Shown: positions 21,272 through 33,451 of the stretch, in pieces
How positions within the stretch are numbered: the stretch's first letter is position 1
Layout: each line of letters begins with the position of its first letter
Source of the DNA: Thinopyrum elongatum
Lineage: Eukaryota; Streptophyta; Magnoliopsida; Poales; Poaceae
NCBI GenBank assembly: GCA_011799875.1
Contig: CM022302.1
Location: 52,705,065-52,769,064, forward strand
Direction of reading: 5' to 3'
DNA length: 64,000 bases
Made by a program: the position numbers and the translations under genes
The notes under the pieces: generated by a model
The model's database searches: none
What the model was told of the DNA's origin: nothing
What the model saw: only the letters and a program-made list of their open reading frames with translations

Positions 21272-22373
21272 CATGTTCATGACCGTTTTCGCTCTCTAGC
21301 TGGTCGCTTCTCAACCGATTTGTTAGCCTTCGCCTGTACTAAGCGGGAATACTCCTTGTGCATCAAAATCTTTAAACCAAAGTTATTCCAGATGAGTCCA
21401 CTATATCTACCTATGTGCGGTATTATCCTGCCAATCCAAGTAAATTTGCATGTGCCATCTCTAAAATTTCAAATGAACATCTGTTTTATGTGCCTGGACC
21501 GCTCATGGAGCGACTGGGGGTAGTCAGTATCTTCCATGCTAAGTGGGTTATTCTCATTATGAGTTTTTATTCACTCATCCTTTCTCAAGAGGGGGCGGTA
21601 ATAGGGATGCCCAGTCCCAAAATCAAAAATTGCAAATAATTAAACAAAACTCCCTCGGGACTGTTGTTGGTATGGACGGCACCCATGGATTCGGCTAGCC
21701 ATGGCTTGTGTTTGTTGGTGGAGGGGGAGTAAACCTTTGCCACTTGGGAACCGCCACTAATGTGTTTAGCATGGAAGATATTGATAACTCTTGGTCATGT
21801 CGTTGACAGGAAGGGTGCACCTCCCAAAATTATATTTATCTCTGATTTAAGCTTTGAGCTCTGGCACCTCTATAAATCCCTGCTTACCTCTGCGAAGGGA
21901 CTTTCTATTTACTTTTATGTTATTTTACTTTTATGTTGAGTCATCACCTTCTCAAACAAGCGCCAGTCCTGAGAGCACTATTGTCATCCTCATGCATCCT
22001 GTATAGTTAATGTTGAATGCATCATGACTAGATCTCTTCTACCATGAATTACAATGTTTAGTCCCTACTAGAACTATGGAGGTGCTCTGCATTTATGTTT
22101 TGCACTTTCAGAAAGGGCTAGCGAGATACCACTGTTGTCATGTTATATCATGATTGTTTTGACAAAGTGTTGGCATTTGAGATATCTTATTATTGCTCGC
22201 TAGTTGATTATGCCATTGATATGAACTAATATAATTTCTAAGAGTTATTGCTTGCATGGTTAGTTATAATCTTTGCTGAAAACCTGTGTGCTATTTAAGC
22301 ATATATATGTAAACAAGAACAGAAGAGTTCATAAAAGTTTTTCTTTATCACTTTTAGTTTGTCAACTGAATTG
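21272..22373 (+). repeat. U1 X-specific 3' segment
   Basis: A 1.1-kb segment present in U1, U3, U4 and U6 but absent in U2 and U5, where ATAATG joins directly to CTTGAGG. It contains an 84-codon ORF (21269-21523) conserved in all four copies and, in the others, a 60-codon antisense ORF that is broken here. It also includes GAGGGGGCGGTAATAGGG. Function unknown; likely the 3' untranslated part of the element. Confidence 0.65.
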
Positions 22374-22408
22374 CTTGAGGAGAATCAATGGGTTAAGCTT
22401 GGGGGAGT

Positions 22409-23785
22409 TGATATGTCTCCATCGTATCTACTTTTCCTAATGCTTTTGCTCTTGTTTTGGACTCTAATTTGCATGATTTGAATGAAACTACCATGTTGTT
22501 GGTTTTGTGCAGAAATAAAAGTTCTCGGATTTGGACAAAACTTTTTGGAGAATTATTTTCCAATAAATAAAAAATACTGGAACCAAGACCCACTGGAGGG
22601 GGGGCCCTGGTAGCCCACAAGACACCAGGGCACGCCATACCCCTCTGGCACAACCTAGTGGGTGGTGGGGCCCTCGAGGCCCCGCTGACCCAAATTTCGA
22701 CGCTATAAAATCCTATTTTTCCATAAAAAAATATGAGAGGAAGTTTCATCGCATTTTACGATACGGAGCCGCCGCCACCTCCTGTTCTTCATTGGGAAGC
22801 CAGATATGGAGCCCGTTCGAGGCTCTGGAGATGCGAATCTTCGGTCTTCGTCATCACCAACCATCCTCCATCACAAATTTCATGATGCTCCCCGCCGGGA
22901 GTGAGTAATTCCTTCGTAGGCTCGCTGGTCGGTGACGAGTTGGATAGGATTCATCATGTAATCAAGTAGTTTTGTTAGGGCTTGATCCCTAGTATCCACT
23001 ATGTTCTGAGATTGATGTTGCTATGACTTTGCTATGCTTAATGCTTGTCACTAGGGCCCGATTGCCATGATTTCAGATCTGAACCGTTTATGTTTTCACC
23101 ATTATATCTATGTCCTAGATACGATCTTGCAAGCCATATGCACCTATTACGTGTTATGATCCGTAAACCCCAAAGTGACAATAGTTGGGATACTTTCCGG
23201 TGATTACCGTAGTTTGAGGAGTTCATGTATTCACTATTTGTTAATGCTTTGTTCCGGTTCTCTATTAAAAGGAGGCCTTAATATCCCTAAGTTTCCTAAC
23301 GGACCCCGCTGCCACCGGAGGGTAGGACAAAAGTTGTCATGCAAGTTCTTTTCCATAAGCACGTATGACTATTTATGGAATACATGCCTACATTATATTT
23401 ATGAATTGGAACTAGTTCTGTGTCGCCCTAGGTTGTGACTGATATATGATGAATATCATCCAACGAAATCACCGATCCAATGCCTATGAGTTTTTCACAT
23501 ATTGTTCTTGCTGCGTTACTATTGCTGTTGCTACCGTTACACCTGCTACAAAACTATTACTATTGTTTCCGTTACCACAGCTATCATTACTATCACTATC
23601 AAACTATCATATTACTGTGCTACTGATCACTTGCTGCAGATATTTAATCTCCATGGGTGGTTGAGTTGACAACTCAACTGCTAATACTTACAAATATTCT
23701 TTGGCTCCCCTTGTGTTGAATCTATAAATTTGGGTTGAATACCCTACCATCGAAAACTGTTGCGACCCCCTATACTGGGTTATCA
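22409..23785 (+). repeat. LTR L2 (31-bp-deletion class)
   Basis: TGATATGTCTCC to GGTTATCA, 1377 bp; TATAAAA at 22704-22710. It lacks the 31 bp between GAATGAAAC and TACCATG that L1, L3 and L6 retain. L4, L5 and L7 share this deletion. Confidence 0.9.
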
Positions 23786-23863
23786 AGAACTTTTTCTGGC
23801 GCCATTGCCGGGGAGCATTGCTATATTTGTTGAGTCACTTGGGATTTATATCTATTTATCACT

Positions 23864-26617
23864 ATGAAGAATCTGAAAGATACCAGAACCATGATTTTTC
23901 CCTCTAGTACGAGGGAAGGTAAGGAATTGCCATCTAGCTCTGTACTTGATTCACCTTCGGTTCTGAATAAACTTGCAACACCACCACATGCTATTAATCC
24001 TGATATGTCGCAAGTTATTGATGATGCTACTTCTACTATGGATGATGCTAGTACCTTGCTTGATTATAATGTGCCACTAGGTGAATTTCTTGACGAACAA
24101 TTTGCTAGAGCTAAAGATATTGAGAATGCTGAAACTGATGAAATTACTGAAACTGAAAACTATGAAACACCTACTAGACCTAGCTCTCCTAGATTTGAAA
24201 TGCCTAAGATACTTGAGGGTTATGTTATGGATGGAGAGGTAGCCAGAGACTTTCTTGCTTGTAAGGATAGAGATGATCTAAAGAAATTATTATGCAAGTT
24301 GAAAGAAAAATCCTTGAATGCTAGAATGAAATGTGCTCCTAAGTTTGCTACTTCACCTATTTTTGTTACTGATAAGGATTATGAATTCTCTGTCGACCCA
24401 GAGTTAATTACTTTGGTTGAATCCGATCCTTTCCATGGCTATGAAACTGAAACTGTAGTGGCATATCTTACTAAACTAAATGATATAGCCACCCTTTTTG
24501 CTCATGATGAGAAAATTCGCTACTGCTATATTCTTAAGTTATTTCCCTTCTGATTAAAGGGTGATGCTAAGACTTGGTACAATACTCTTGCACCTGGTTG
24601 TGTGCGTAGGCCCCAGGATAAGATTTATTACTTCTCTAAAAATATTTTTTTGCTCATAAGAAACAAGCTGCCTTACAGAAAATATTTAACTTTGTGCAAA
24701 TTGAAGAAGAGAGTCTCCCATAAGCTTGGGGGAGGCTTCTCCAATTACTTAATGCTTTGCCTGATCATCCTCTTAAGAAAAATGAAATACTTGATATCTT
24801 CCATAATGTACTAACTGATGCTTCTAGGGACTTCCAAGATAGTTGTGCTGGTTGTGTTTTCAGGGAATAAACTGTTGAACAAGCCGAGGAATTATTGAAT
24901 AACATATTGAAGAATTATGATGATTGGATTCTTCCTAAACCATCACGTAAACCCACTCCGAAGAAGAGGGGTATCTTATTTCTAAGTCCTGAAGATATGT
25001 AAGAGGCAAAGAAATGTATGAAGGAAAAAGGTATTAAAGCTGAAGATGTTAAGAATTTACCACCTATTGAAGAAATACATGGACTTGACACAACACCATC
25101 ACAGGTGGTAGAGGTAAATTCTTTATTAAAGTTTGATGAAGGTGACAACCCTTATAATAAACATCCCAGCCAATGCCTATATGAATTTGATAATTATGTT
25201 ATGAAGCAAGATCACTTCAATGCAAATGTTATGAAACAATTGCAATAATATTCTGATATGATTGCTCGCTTGAGTGACTTGTTATATAGAATCACTAATG
25301 ATGTTAGAGGTGTAGGAAAACATGCCTCTATGGTTCAAACTCAGTTAGAACAAGTTGCTAAATCTCAAAGAGAACTACTGAGTGAAATAAACAATAATAT
25401 GAATGATTATGCTGTTATAGTAGAAACTAGAGGAGGCAAAATGACTCAGGAACCACTTTATCCTGAGGACACCCTAAAAGAATTGAACGAGACTCTCAGA
25501 GAATGAACATTGATGCACCTAGTCCTTCTAAAAAGAAGAAGAAAATGAAAAATGATAGGACTTTGCATACCTCTAGTGAACCCGAAATTGAAAAACCTCC
25601 TGAAGATAATAATGATGTCTCTATCTGTGATGCTGAAACTCAATCTGGTAATGAACATTTACCTAGTGATAATGAAGATAAAGATGCTCATGAAGATGCT
25701 CTACCAGACAATGATAAAGAACCAGATAATGATGTTGAGATTGAACCTGCTGTTGATCTTGATAAACCACAACCTAAAAATAAACGATATGATAAAAAGG
25801 ACTTTGTTGCTAGAAAACATGGTAAAGAAAGAGAACCATTGGTTCAGAAACCCATGCCCTTTCCACCTAAACCATCTAAGAAAAAGGAGAAGAATTTGAA
25901 CGCTTTGCTGAAATGCTTAGGCCAGTCTTTTTGCGCACTCGTTTGACTGATATTTTAAAGATGGCCCCTTATGCTAAATATATGAAAGAAATTGTTACTA
26001 ATAAAAGAAAAATACCTGAAGCTAAAATCTCCACCATGCTTGCTAATTATTCTTTTAAGGATGGAGTACCTAAAAAACTTGGAGATCTAGGAATACAAAC
26101 TATACCATGCTCTATTAAAAGAAATTATGTTAAAACTGCTTTATGTGATTTAGGAGCTGGTGTTAGTGTTATGCCTTTCCCTTTATATAAAAGACTTGAT
26201 TTGAATGAACTCACACCTACTGAGATATCACTGCAAATGGCTGACAAATCAACTGCTATACCTATCGGTATTTGTGAGGATGTGCCCGTTGTTGTTGCAA
26301 ATGTTACTAGCTTAACAGACTTTGTTATACTTGAGATGCCCGAGGACGACAACATGTCGATTATCCTTGGTAGACCCTCTTTGAATACTGCATGGGCTTT
26401 TATTGATTGCAACAAAAGCAAAGTCACTTTTCATATCAATGGTAATCAGCATACGGTGCACTTTCCGAAGAAACAATTCCAAGTGAATGGTATTAATGTC
26501 ATTGAAAAATCTCCGACAATTACTATTGGAAGTTTTCAACTCCCTTTGCCAACTACCAAAAAGAAATATGACATACTTATTGTTGCTGATATGTATATCC
26601 CCGTTGAGGTAACTTAG
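23864..26617 (+). pseudogene. U2 gag-protease remnant
   Basis: ATG at 23864 opens MKNLKDTRT...; gag is open to the shared stop TGA 24551-24553 (LFPF|LKGDAKTWY). Shared stops TAA 24721-24723 and TAA 25246-25248 follow, plus a private TAA near 24879 and a TAA near 25000. The Y-specific 4-bp loss near 25888 shifts the frame into the protease. The protease part is open as 25913-26617 (234 codons), with DLGAGVSVMPFPLYKRL at residues 79-95 and ILGRP at 151-155, ending at the family's normal TAG. The aspartate of DLGAG stands where retropepsins have the catalytic D-T/S-G. Gag is dead; the protease segment lacks its natural upstream fusion. Confidence 0.85.
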
Positions 26618-26923
26618 TGTTTTACGAAAGTTCTTCGGGTTCATGTTAATCGAAAGTGATTGTCAATAAGACTTGATCAACCTTATTAATGGATTGTTTT
26701 CGAGAGACATGTGGTCGATGAATTTAGTAAGCACAACCTTCTATCCCTACTTTTGTTTTCTGTTATTCTTAGTTAAATAAAATAAAATGCCATGTTTACC
26801 ATATTTTCTGAATTTTCCGTGCAATAAAAAAGTGGTCAAAATTAGAAGTGCTCAGAATGACCTGAAATTTTAACATGATTTTTTCTAAATATTTGAGAAT
26901 TTCTGGCACAAATAACATCACGA

Positions 26924-27003
26924 GGGGGTGCCCCTGGTGCCCACAAGACACCAGGGTGCGCCAGCCACCCCAGGCGTGCCCTGGTGGGTGGTGGGCCCCA
27001 CAT
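26924..27003 (+). promoter_or_regulatory. U2 GC-rich stem module upstream of ORF2
   Basis: Same module as at 18772-18855 and in the LTRs: GGGGGTGCCCCTGGTGCCC, ACACCAGGGTGCGCCAGCC, GCCCTGGTGGGTGGTGGGCC. It lies 60 bp upstream of the nested solo LTR. A regulatory role is inferred only from its similarity to the LTR module. Confidence 0.4.
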
Positions 27004-27067
27004 GGCCCCTTTCACTTATCCCTTTAGCACAAGTCATCTCCTACCTCCAGAAAAAAATCACTCTTAC

Positions 27068-27487
27068 TGACGGTGTCCTGGACCAGGGGGTACTCACCAT
27101 ATCGTCTCCCGAACAGCTGGATCGGGACGAGGACCCCCATGACGGTTCACTCATGGGCCACTTCGGGCAACCCATGCCGCATACAAGGGAAATTCCAGAA
27201 GACTTGGCGCCCAAGACGAGGACTCCTCTAAACCCTAGGCCTCCGGTGCATTATATAAACCAAGGCCAGGCTAGTCAATAGATGATCTAAGATTCATTAG
27301 AACAATCTCGTGGTAGATGCCTGTACTCCGTACTACACCCATATGAATACAATCAAAAGCAGGACGTAGGGTATTATTTCTTCGAGGGAGCCCGAACCTG
27401 GGTAAAATCCTTTGTCCGTGTTACCATCGCTCCAAGATGCCTAGCTTAGGACCCCTACTACGAGATATGCCGGATATAGAACCGAAA
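27068..27487 (+). mobile_element. Nested solo LTR S1 in U2
   Basis: Starts TGACGGTGTCCTGGACC and ends in A after GGATATAGAACCGA (TG...CA in the U5 copy). It is flanked by CTTAC at 27063-27067 and 27488-27492, a 5-bp target duplication. It contains TATATAAAC near 27252. Length is 420 bp. A Gypsy-type LTR of another family, left after LTR-LTR recombination. The same insertion with the same duplication exists in U5. Confidence 0.9.
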
Positions 27488-27836
27488 CTTACTGTCTCTC
27501 TCTCTCTCTCACTCTCGTGTTCTTGCTCTCAACCCCATGGATTTCGATCTCTTTGCTCGAAGCTTCATTTCCGAAACTGTTTTGGAGAATTGCTACTTGG
27601 TATGTGACTCCTCCATTGCTCTAATTAGTTTTTGTTCTAGTGGTTTAATTTTTGAGTATTTAGCTACTCTTGGTGCTGTTGTAGATGGGCTTGAATGTTG
27701 AATTCTTGGAGTTCTAAGTAGTTTGAATGCTTAATACAGCCTCTATGCACCCATATGAGTAGTTGCTATTACTTGTGAAGTTTTGTTGACAAAAATTTTG
27801 TGGCCAAAATTTTCAGAATTTTATTCATAGGAAAAG

Positions 27837-28844
27837 ATGAGTATCTTTCGGAAGTTTTCCTCCAAAAAGAATGCCAAGGGAGTCATTGGGGAATCATCGG
27901 ACAATGACCTCAACACTCCGAGAACGGTAGAGGTGCGGCCGTGCGAATGGCCACATGATGCCTTCATGGACAAGGCCGGGTTCCATCAGGAGTTTGCCCA
28001 ATTCATTGCAAATGCCGGTCTAACCGACTTCCTCGCAGATGAGTGTGACCAACACCACATCCTCATGAACTCCATTGTGCAAAAAAATTATTTTCTTAAT
28101 AGGCATGAACCTCCTGAGGTGCAGTTCAATTTATATTCTGAAACCCGTCAGATACCGCTCACTAAATTTTCAGAGATATGTTTGATTCCCTCCGACGGGG
28201 AATTAAGAGAGCCTAGACCGGCAGAGTTTGAGGACTTCCTCCTCACTTTGACAGTGGGTGAGGAAAGAGGCGTGTCGAAAGCCACCGCCACTAGTTTGCA
28301 GTTTTCTTCTGTGCATTACTTTGCTTTATTCAATGCGAAGTGTTTAACTGCTAGGGAGAAGGTCGATGCACTTAGTGCTCCCGACCTCGCCATTTTTCAC
28401 AATGATCACACCTTTAGCCTAGGGGCTATTGTTGCACGTCGTCTGAACCTCAACAGAACTAAAGACAAAATCCATGGTGGTATTTATGCCACTCGCTTAG
28501 CGAGTCACTTTAGTGTTCAGCTACGCCAACATGACTATCAGTTGCCCAGAGTTTATCTAGATCACCAGGCGATGGTGGCTCACCAGTTTACTGATGCTGC
28601 TGATTATTTTAGCAACATTCGTTATAATTTGGTGTTCAACGAGGATACCTGTGATATTATGCCGTTGCCTGCACCTGCTTTATTTGATTCTATTGCCAGG
28701 AACAGATACAGGGTCATGCTAGTGGACATTATTGCCTACCGGAACAACCGGGCAGCGGTAGAGGAGGAGCCCCAGGAGTGGGACGCTCAGGTGCCACCGC
28801 CACAGCACTTTCACATGGGGCCGGATGGCTACTACGGATGGTGA
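27837..28844 (+). CDS. U2 second ORF, intact (Athila ORF-1-like)
   Basis: The only uninterrupted copy in the array: 335 codons from ATG 27837 to TGA 28842-28844. The start is conserved in all units, 5-6 bases after TAGGAAAAG. The N-terminus is Lys/Ser-rich (KFSSKKNAKG), then EWPHDAFMDKAG (about 37-48), FLADECDQHHIL (65-76), FALFNAKCLTAREK (162-175), FSLGAIVARRL (193-203), HGGIYATRLASHF (213-225), and a Gly/Tyr-rich end GPDGYYGW. No signal peptide or membrane segment is evident, so an envelope role is unsupported. The core resembles the ATHILA ORF-1 family of plant Gypsy elements. It lies downstream of the protease, where RT and integrase would normally be, behind its own GC module and a nested solo LTR. 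Whether it is expressed is unknown. Confidence 0.7.
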   Translation: MSIFRKFSSKKNAKGVIGESSDNDLNTPRTVEVRPCEWPHDAFMDKAGFHQEFAQFIANAGLTDFLADECDQHHILMNSIVQKNYFLNRHEPPEVQFNLYSETRQIPLTKFSEICLIPSDGELREPRPAEFEDFLLTLTVGEERGVSKATATSLQFSSVHYFALFNAKCLTAREKVDALSAPDLAIFHNDHTFSLGAIVARRLNLNRTKDKIHGGIYATRLASHFSVQLRQHDYQLPRVYLDHQAMVAHQFTDAADYFSNIRYNLVFNEDTCDIMPLPAPALFDSIARNRYRVMLVDIIAYRNNRAAVEEEPQEWDAQVPPPQHFHMGPDGYYGW

Positions 28845-29867
28845 TTACCAAGCTAGGCCAAAAGCCTAAGCTTGGGGAAGTACGTATTTCCACCGACATT
28901 ACATTCATGTTCACACATTTCATTGCAACTATCGGTGTTCATACTTTTTCATTGTATTATCTATGCTAGATTTATTTTCTTGCTTTCTTCTTGTGTGTTT
29001 GAAAAACTTTGAGAAAATCCAAAAATATTTCTTGCTTCTTTTCATTTTTTCTTTCTAGTTTTATTTAGTTGTAGTATTAAAAAAACCCAAAAAGATTTCT
29101 CATTTCTTCTTTTGTTTGTTGGGAGCTCTCCCGTGTAAATAGTTTTTCTAGTTTTTGTTTTTCCTTCTTTTGCTTTCTTTCAAGAAAAACAAAAAAAACT
29201 CCAAAAATATTTCAGTGTGTTTCTCCAAAATTATTTTTGTTTTCTTTTGTTGAGTCGTACCAAGGAGAAGACCACGATGAAAATGTTGAGTGGTACTTAT
29301 ATGCATTATTGTGGATCTAACAGAGAGCCCATATTATTTTGTCTTCTCCTCTGAATAAAATATTGCAGATTCCACCTTAGTCCATGGCACTCTTGAACTA
29401 TTATTATTTTCATATCATTCGGTCGTGCAAGTGAAAGACAATAATGACGATATTTGATGAAGTGACTGTGGCAGGGAAAAGCGGGTATGAACTCAACTTG
29501 TTTTTGTTTTTGTAAATATGTTTAACTCAGTATCCATGATTCAGCACATTATGATCAAACATTTTTGTAATGACAATTAGAGATTATAGTTGATCATGCC
29601 ATGCTTAAGTAGCTAGGAGTGGAAAATGATTTATCTTGGGTGTCAACATGCATTAAATTGATTTTGATGTAGTATGATGTTATGGTATCCTCCTCTGAAT
29701 GTTTCTAGTGGCTTGACTTGGCACACGTTCTCGCATGTAGTTGAACCAAAACCAACATAGCCTCCACGATATTTATATTCATGGTGTTTATATCCTACTC
29801 ATGCTAGTATTCAATATTGATTATTCATAATGCTTGAGGACAAGCAATGGGTTAAGCTTGGGGGAGT

Positions 29868-31242
29868 TGACACGTCTCCATCGTATCTACATTTCCTAAC
29901 GCTTTTGCTCTTGTTTTGGACTCTAATTTGCATGATTTGAATGAAACTAACCCGGACTGACGTTGTTTTCAACAGAACTACCATGGTGTTGTTTTTGTGC
30001 AGAAATAAATATTCTCGGATTTGGACGAAACTTTGTGGTGAACTATTTTCCAATAAATAAAAAATACTGGAACCAAGACCCACTAGACGGGGGGCCCTGT
30101 CTGCCCACAAGACACCAGGGCGCGCCAGCCCCCTCTGGCGCAGCCTGATGGGTGGTGGGGCCCTCGAGGCCCCGCTGACCCTAATTTCGACGCTATAAAA
30201 TCCTATTTTTCTCGAAAAAAATAGGAGAGGAAGATTCATCGCATTTTATGATGCGGAGCCGCCACCACCTCCTGTTCTTCATTGGGAGGCCAGATCTGGA
30301 GTGTGTTCGGGCCTCCGGAGAGGGGAATCTTTGGTCTTCATCATCACCAACCATCCTGCATCACCAATTTCATGATGCTCCCCACCGGGAGTGAGTAATT
30401 CCTTCTTAGGCTCGCTGGTCGATGAGGAGTTGGATGAGATTCATCATGTAATCGAGTAGTTTTTTTTTGCAGGAAAATCGAGTAGTTTTGTTAGGGCTTG
30501 ATCCCTGGTATCTACTATGTTCCGAGATTGATGTTGCTATGACTTTGCTATTCTTAATGCTTGTCACTAGGGCCCGAGTGGCGTGATTTCAGATCTGAAC
30601 CATTTATATTTTAACCATTATATCTATGTTTTAGATACGATCTTGCAAGCCATATGCACCTATTACATGTTATGATCCGTAAGCCCCAAAGTGACAATAG
30701 TTGGGATACTTTCCGGTGATGACCGTAGTTTGAGGAGTTCATATATTCACTATGTGTTAATGCTTTCTTCCGGTTCTCTATTAAAAGATGTCACGCAAGT
30801 TGTTTTCCATAAGCACGTATGACTATTTATGGAATACATGCCTACATTATATCAATGAACTGGAGCTAGTTCTGTGTCGCCCTAGGTTGTGACTGATATA
30901 TGATGAATATCATCCAACGAAATCACCGATCCAATGCCTACGAGTTTTTCACATATTGTTCTTGCCACGCTACTATTGCTGTTGCTACCATTACAACTGC
31001 TACAAAACTGTTACTGCTGTTACCGTTTCGACTTCTGTCGTTACTATCACTATCAAACTATCATATTACTGTGCTACTGATCACTTGCTGCAGATATTTA
31101 ATCTTCAGGTGTGGTTGAATTGACAACTCAACTGCTAATACTTACAAATATTCTTTGGCTCCCCTTGTGTCGAATATATAAATTTGGGTTGAATACTCTA
31201 CCCACGAAAACTGTTGCGATCCCCTATACTGGTGGGTTATCA
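29868..31242 (+). repeat. LTR L3 (63-bp-deletion class)
   Basis: TGACACGTCTCC to GGGTTATCA, 1375 bp; TATAAAA at 30194-30200. It has the 31 bp missing in L2 but lacks about 63 bp between two AAAAG repeats near 30785. It also has a GAGTAGTTTT duplication with a T-run near 30455-30490. L6 shares all of these. Confidence 0.9.
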
Positions 31243-31320
31243 AGACCTTTTTCTGGCGTCGTTGCCAGGGAGCATAGCTATATTTGTTGAGTCACTTGGG
31301 ATTTATATCTATTTATCACT

Positions 31321-32164
31321 ATGAAGAATCTGAAAGATACCAGAACCAAGATTTTTCCCTCTAAGGCGAGGGGGGGGTAAGGAATTAACATCTAGCTCTG
31401 TACTTGATCCACCTACGGTTCTGAATAAACTAGCAACACGACCACATGCTATTAATCTTGATATGTCGCAAGTTATTGATGATGCTACTTCTGTTATGGA
31501 TGATGCTTATGATGATGCTAGTACCTTGCTTGATGATAATGTGCCACTAGGTGAATGTCTTGTTGAACAACTTGCTAAAGCTAAAGATATTGAGAATGCT
31601 GAAACTGATGAAATTACTGAAACTGAAAACTATGAAGCACCTATTAGTCCTAGTTCTCCAAGATTTGAATTACCTAAAATACCTCAGGGTTATGTTATGG
31701 ATGGAGAGGTAGCCAGAGACTTTCTTGCATGTAAGGATAGAGACGATATTAAGAAATTATTATGCAAGTTGAAAGAAAAATCCATGAATGCTAGAATGAA
31801 ATGTGATCCTAAGTTTGCTACTTCACCTATTTTTCTTACTGATAAGGATTATGAATTCTCTATCAATCCAGAGTTAATTACTTTGGTTGAATCTGATCCT
31901 TTCCAAGGCTATGAAACAGAAACTGTAGTGGCACATCTTACTAAACTAAATGATATAGCCACCCTTTTTGCTCAGGATGAGAAAATTCACTACTACTATA
32001 TTCTTAAGTTATTTCCCTTCTGATTAAAGGGTGATGCTAAGATTGGTACAATACTTCTCTAGAAAAAAAATCCTGCTCATAAGAAACAAGCTGCCCTACA
32101 GGAAATATTTAACTTTATGCAAATTGGAGAAGAGAGTCTCCCATAAGCTTGGGGGAGGCTTCTC
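31321..32164 (+). pseudogene. U3 gag remnant, truncated
   Basis: ATG at 31321 as in the family. An extra G in a G-run near 31372 shifts the frame, and the later ATG 31463 reopens it to the shared stop TGA 32021-32023. The shared TAA at 32144-32146 is also present. The frame then ends at the large deletion near 32165. The LTLVESDPFQGYE...LFPF portion of the gag domain is recognisable. There is no protease. Confidence 0.8.
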
Positions 32165-32431
32165 CGAAACTATTTTGGGGGATTGCTACTTGGTATGTGA
32201 CTCCTCCATTGCTCCAAGTAGGTTTTGTTCTAGTGGTTTAATTTTTGAGTATTTAGCTACTCTTTGTGCTGCTGTAGATGGGCTTGCATGTTGAATTCTT
32301 GGAGTTCTAAGTAGTTTGAATGCTTAATATAGCCTCTATGCACCCATATGAGTAGTTGCTATCAATCTTGTGAAGTTTTGTTGACAAAAAATTTGTGGCC
32401 AAAATTTTCAGAATTTTATTCATAGGAAAAG

Positions 32432-33451
32432 ATGAGTATCTTTCGGAAGTTTTCCTCCAAAAAGAATGCCAAGGGAGTCAATGGGGAATCATCGGACAAT
32501 GACCTTAACACTCCGAGAACGGTAGAGGTGCGGCCATGCGAATGGCCACATAATACCTTCATGGATAAGGCCGGGTTGCATCAAGACTTTGCCCAATTCA
32601 TTGCAAATGCCGGTCTAACTGACTTCCTCGCAGATGAGTGTGACCAACACCACATCCTCACGAACTCCTTTGTGCAAAAAAATTATTTTCTGAGTAGGCA
32701 TGAACCTCCTGAGGTGAGGTTCAATTTATATTCTGAAACCCGTCAGATACCACTCACTGAATTTTGTGAGATATGTTTGATTCCCTCCGACGGGGAATTA
32801 AGAGAGCGTAGACCGGCAGAGTTTGAGGACTTCCTCCTCACTTTGACAGTGGGTGAGGAAAGAGGCATGTCAAAGGCCACCGCCACTAGTTTGTAGTTTC
32901 CTTCTGTGCATTACTTTGCTTTATTCAACGCGAAGTGTTTAACTGCCAGGGAGAAGGCCGGTGCACTTGGTGCTCCCAACCTCGCCATTTTACGCCGTGC
33001 ACTACACAATGATCACACCTTTAGCCTAGGGGCTATTGTTGCACGTCGTCTACACCTCAACAGAACTAAGGGCAAAATCCATGGTGGTATTTATGCCACT
33101 CGCTTAGCGAGTCACTTTAATGTTCAGATATGCCAACATGCCTATCGGCTGCCCAGAGTTTATCTAGATCACCAGGCGATGGTGGCTCACCAGTTTACTG
33201 ATGCTGCTGATTCTTGTAACAACATTCGTTATAACTTGGTATTCAGCAAGGATACCCATGATATTATCCCATTGCCTGCACCTGCTTTGTGTGATTCTAT
33301 TGCCAGGAACGGATACAGGGTCATGCCAGCGGACATTATTGCCTACCGGAACAACCTGGCAGCGGTAGAGGAGGAGCCCTAGGAGTGGGACGCTTAGGTG
33401 CCACCGCCACAGCACTTTCACATGGGGCCTGATGGCTACTACGGATGGTGA
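32432..33451 (+). pseudogene. U3 second ORF, broken
   Basis: MSIFRKFSSKKN start with the X-type marker NGESS. Both X-type stops are present: TAG 32894-32896 after KATATSL and TAG 33395-33397 in the C-terminal part. A private TAG 33380-33382 follows VEEEP. The frame is otherwise aligned with the U2 ORF to the last TGA, 33449-33451. It contains FALFNAKCLTAREK and HGGIYATRLASHF. Confidence 0.75.

Larger units (their letters stand above)
15628..22408 (+). mobile_element. Internal region U1 (type X, non-autonomous Athila-type Gypsy)
   Basis: Contains a PBS at 15639-15656 (TGGCGCCGTTGCTAGGGA, close to the complement of the tRNA-Asp 3' end), a broken gag-protease frame, a GC-rich stem module at 18772-18855, a CT microsatellite at 18912-18930, a broken second ORF, T- and A-rich non-coding DNA, the X-specific 1.1-kb segment, and a polypurine tract AAGCTTGGGGGAG just before L2. 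No RT, RNase H or integrase is seen. The PBS, the protease style and the second ORF all point to the Athila lineage. In Triticeae this would be the Sabrina/WHAM type, but the family name is not verified. Confidence 0.85.
23786..29867 (+). mobile_element. Internal region U2 (type Y)
   Basis: PBS 23797-23814 (TGGCGCCATTGCCGGGGA). Gag-protease remnant, stem module at 26924-27003, nested 420-bp solo LTR (27068-27487), CT microsatellite, intact second ORF, and PPT AAGCTTGGGGGAG before L3. It differs from type X by lacking the 1.1-kb 3' segment, by a 4-bp deletion between gag and protease near 25888, and by amino-acid markers such as IGESS in ORF2. It is the best preserved unit of the array. Confidence 0.85.

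Noticed and set aside
27068..27281. ORF crossing the solo LTR in U2 and U5
   Set aside because: It runs from the GC module into the nested LTR, so it is an accidental fusion frame.
27837..28844. Envelope-like protein
   Set aside because: No signal peptide or membrane-spanning segment is visible in the intact copy; the resemblance is to Athila ORF-1.
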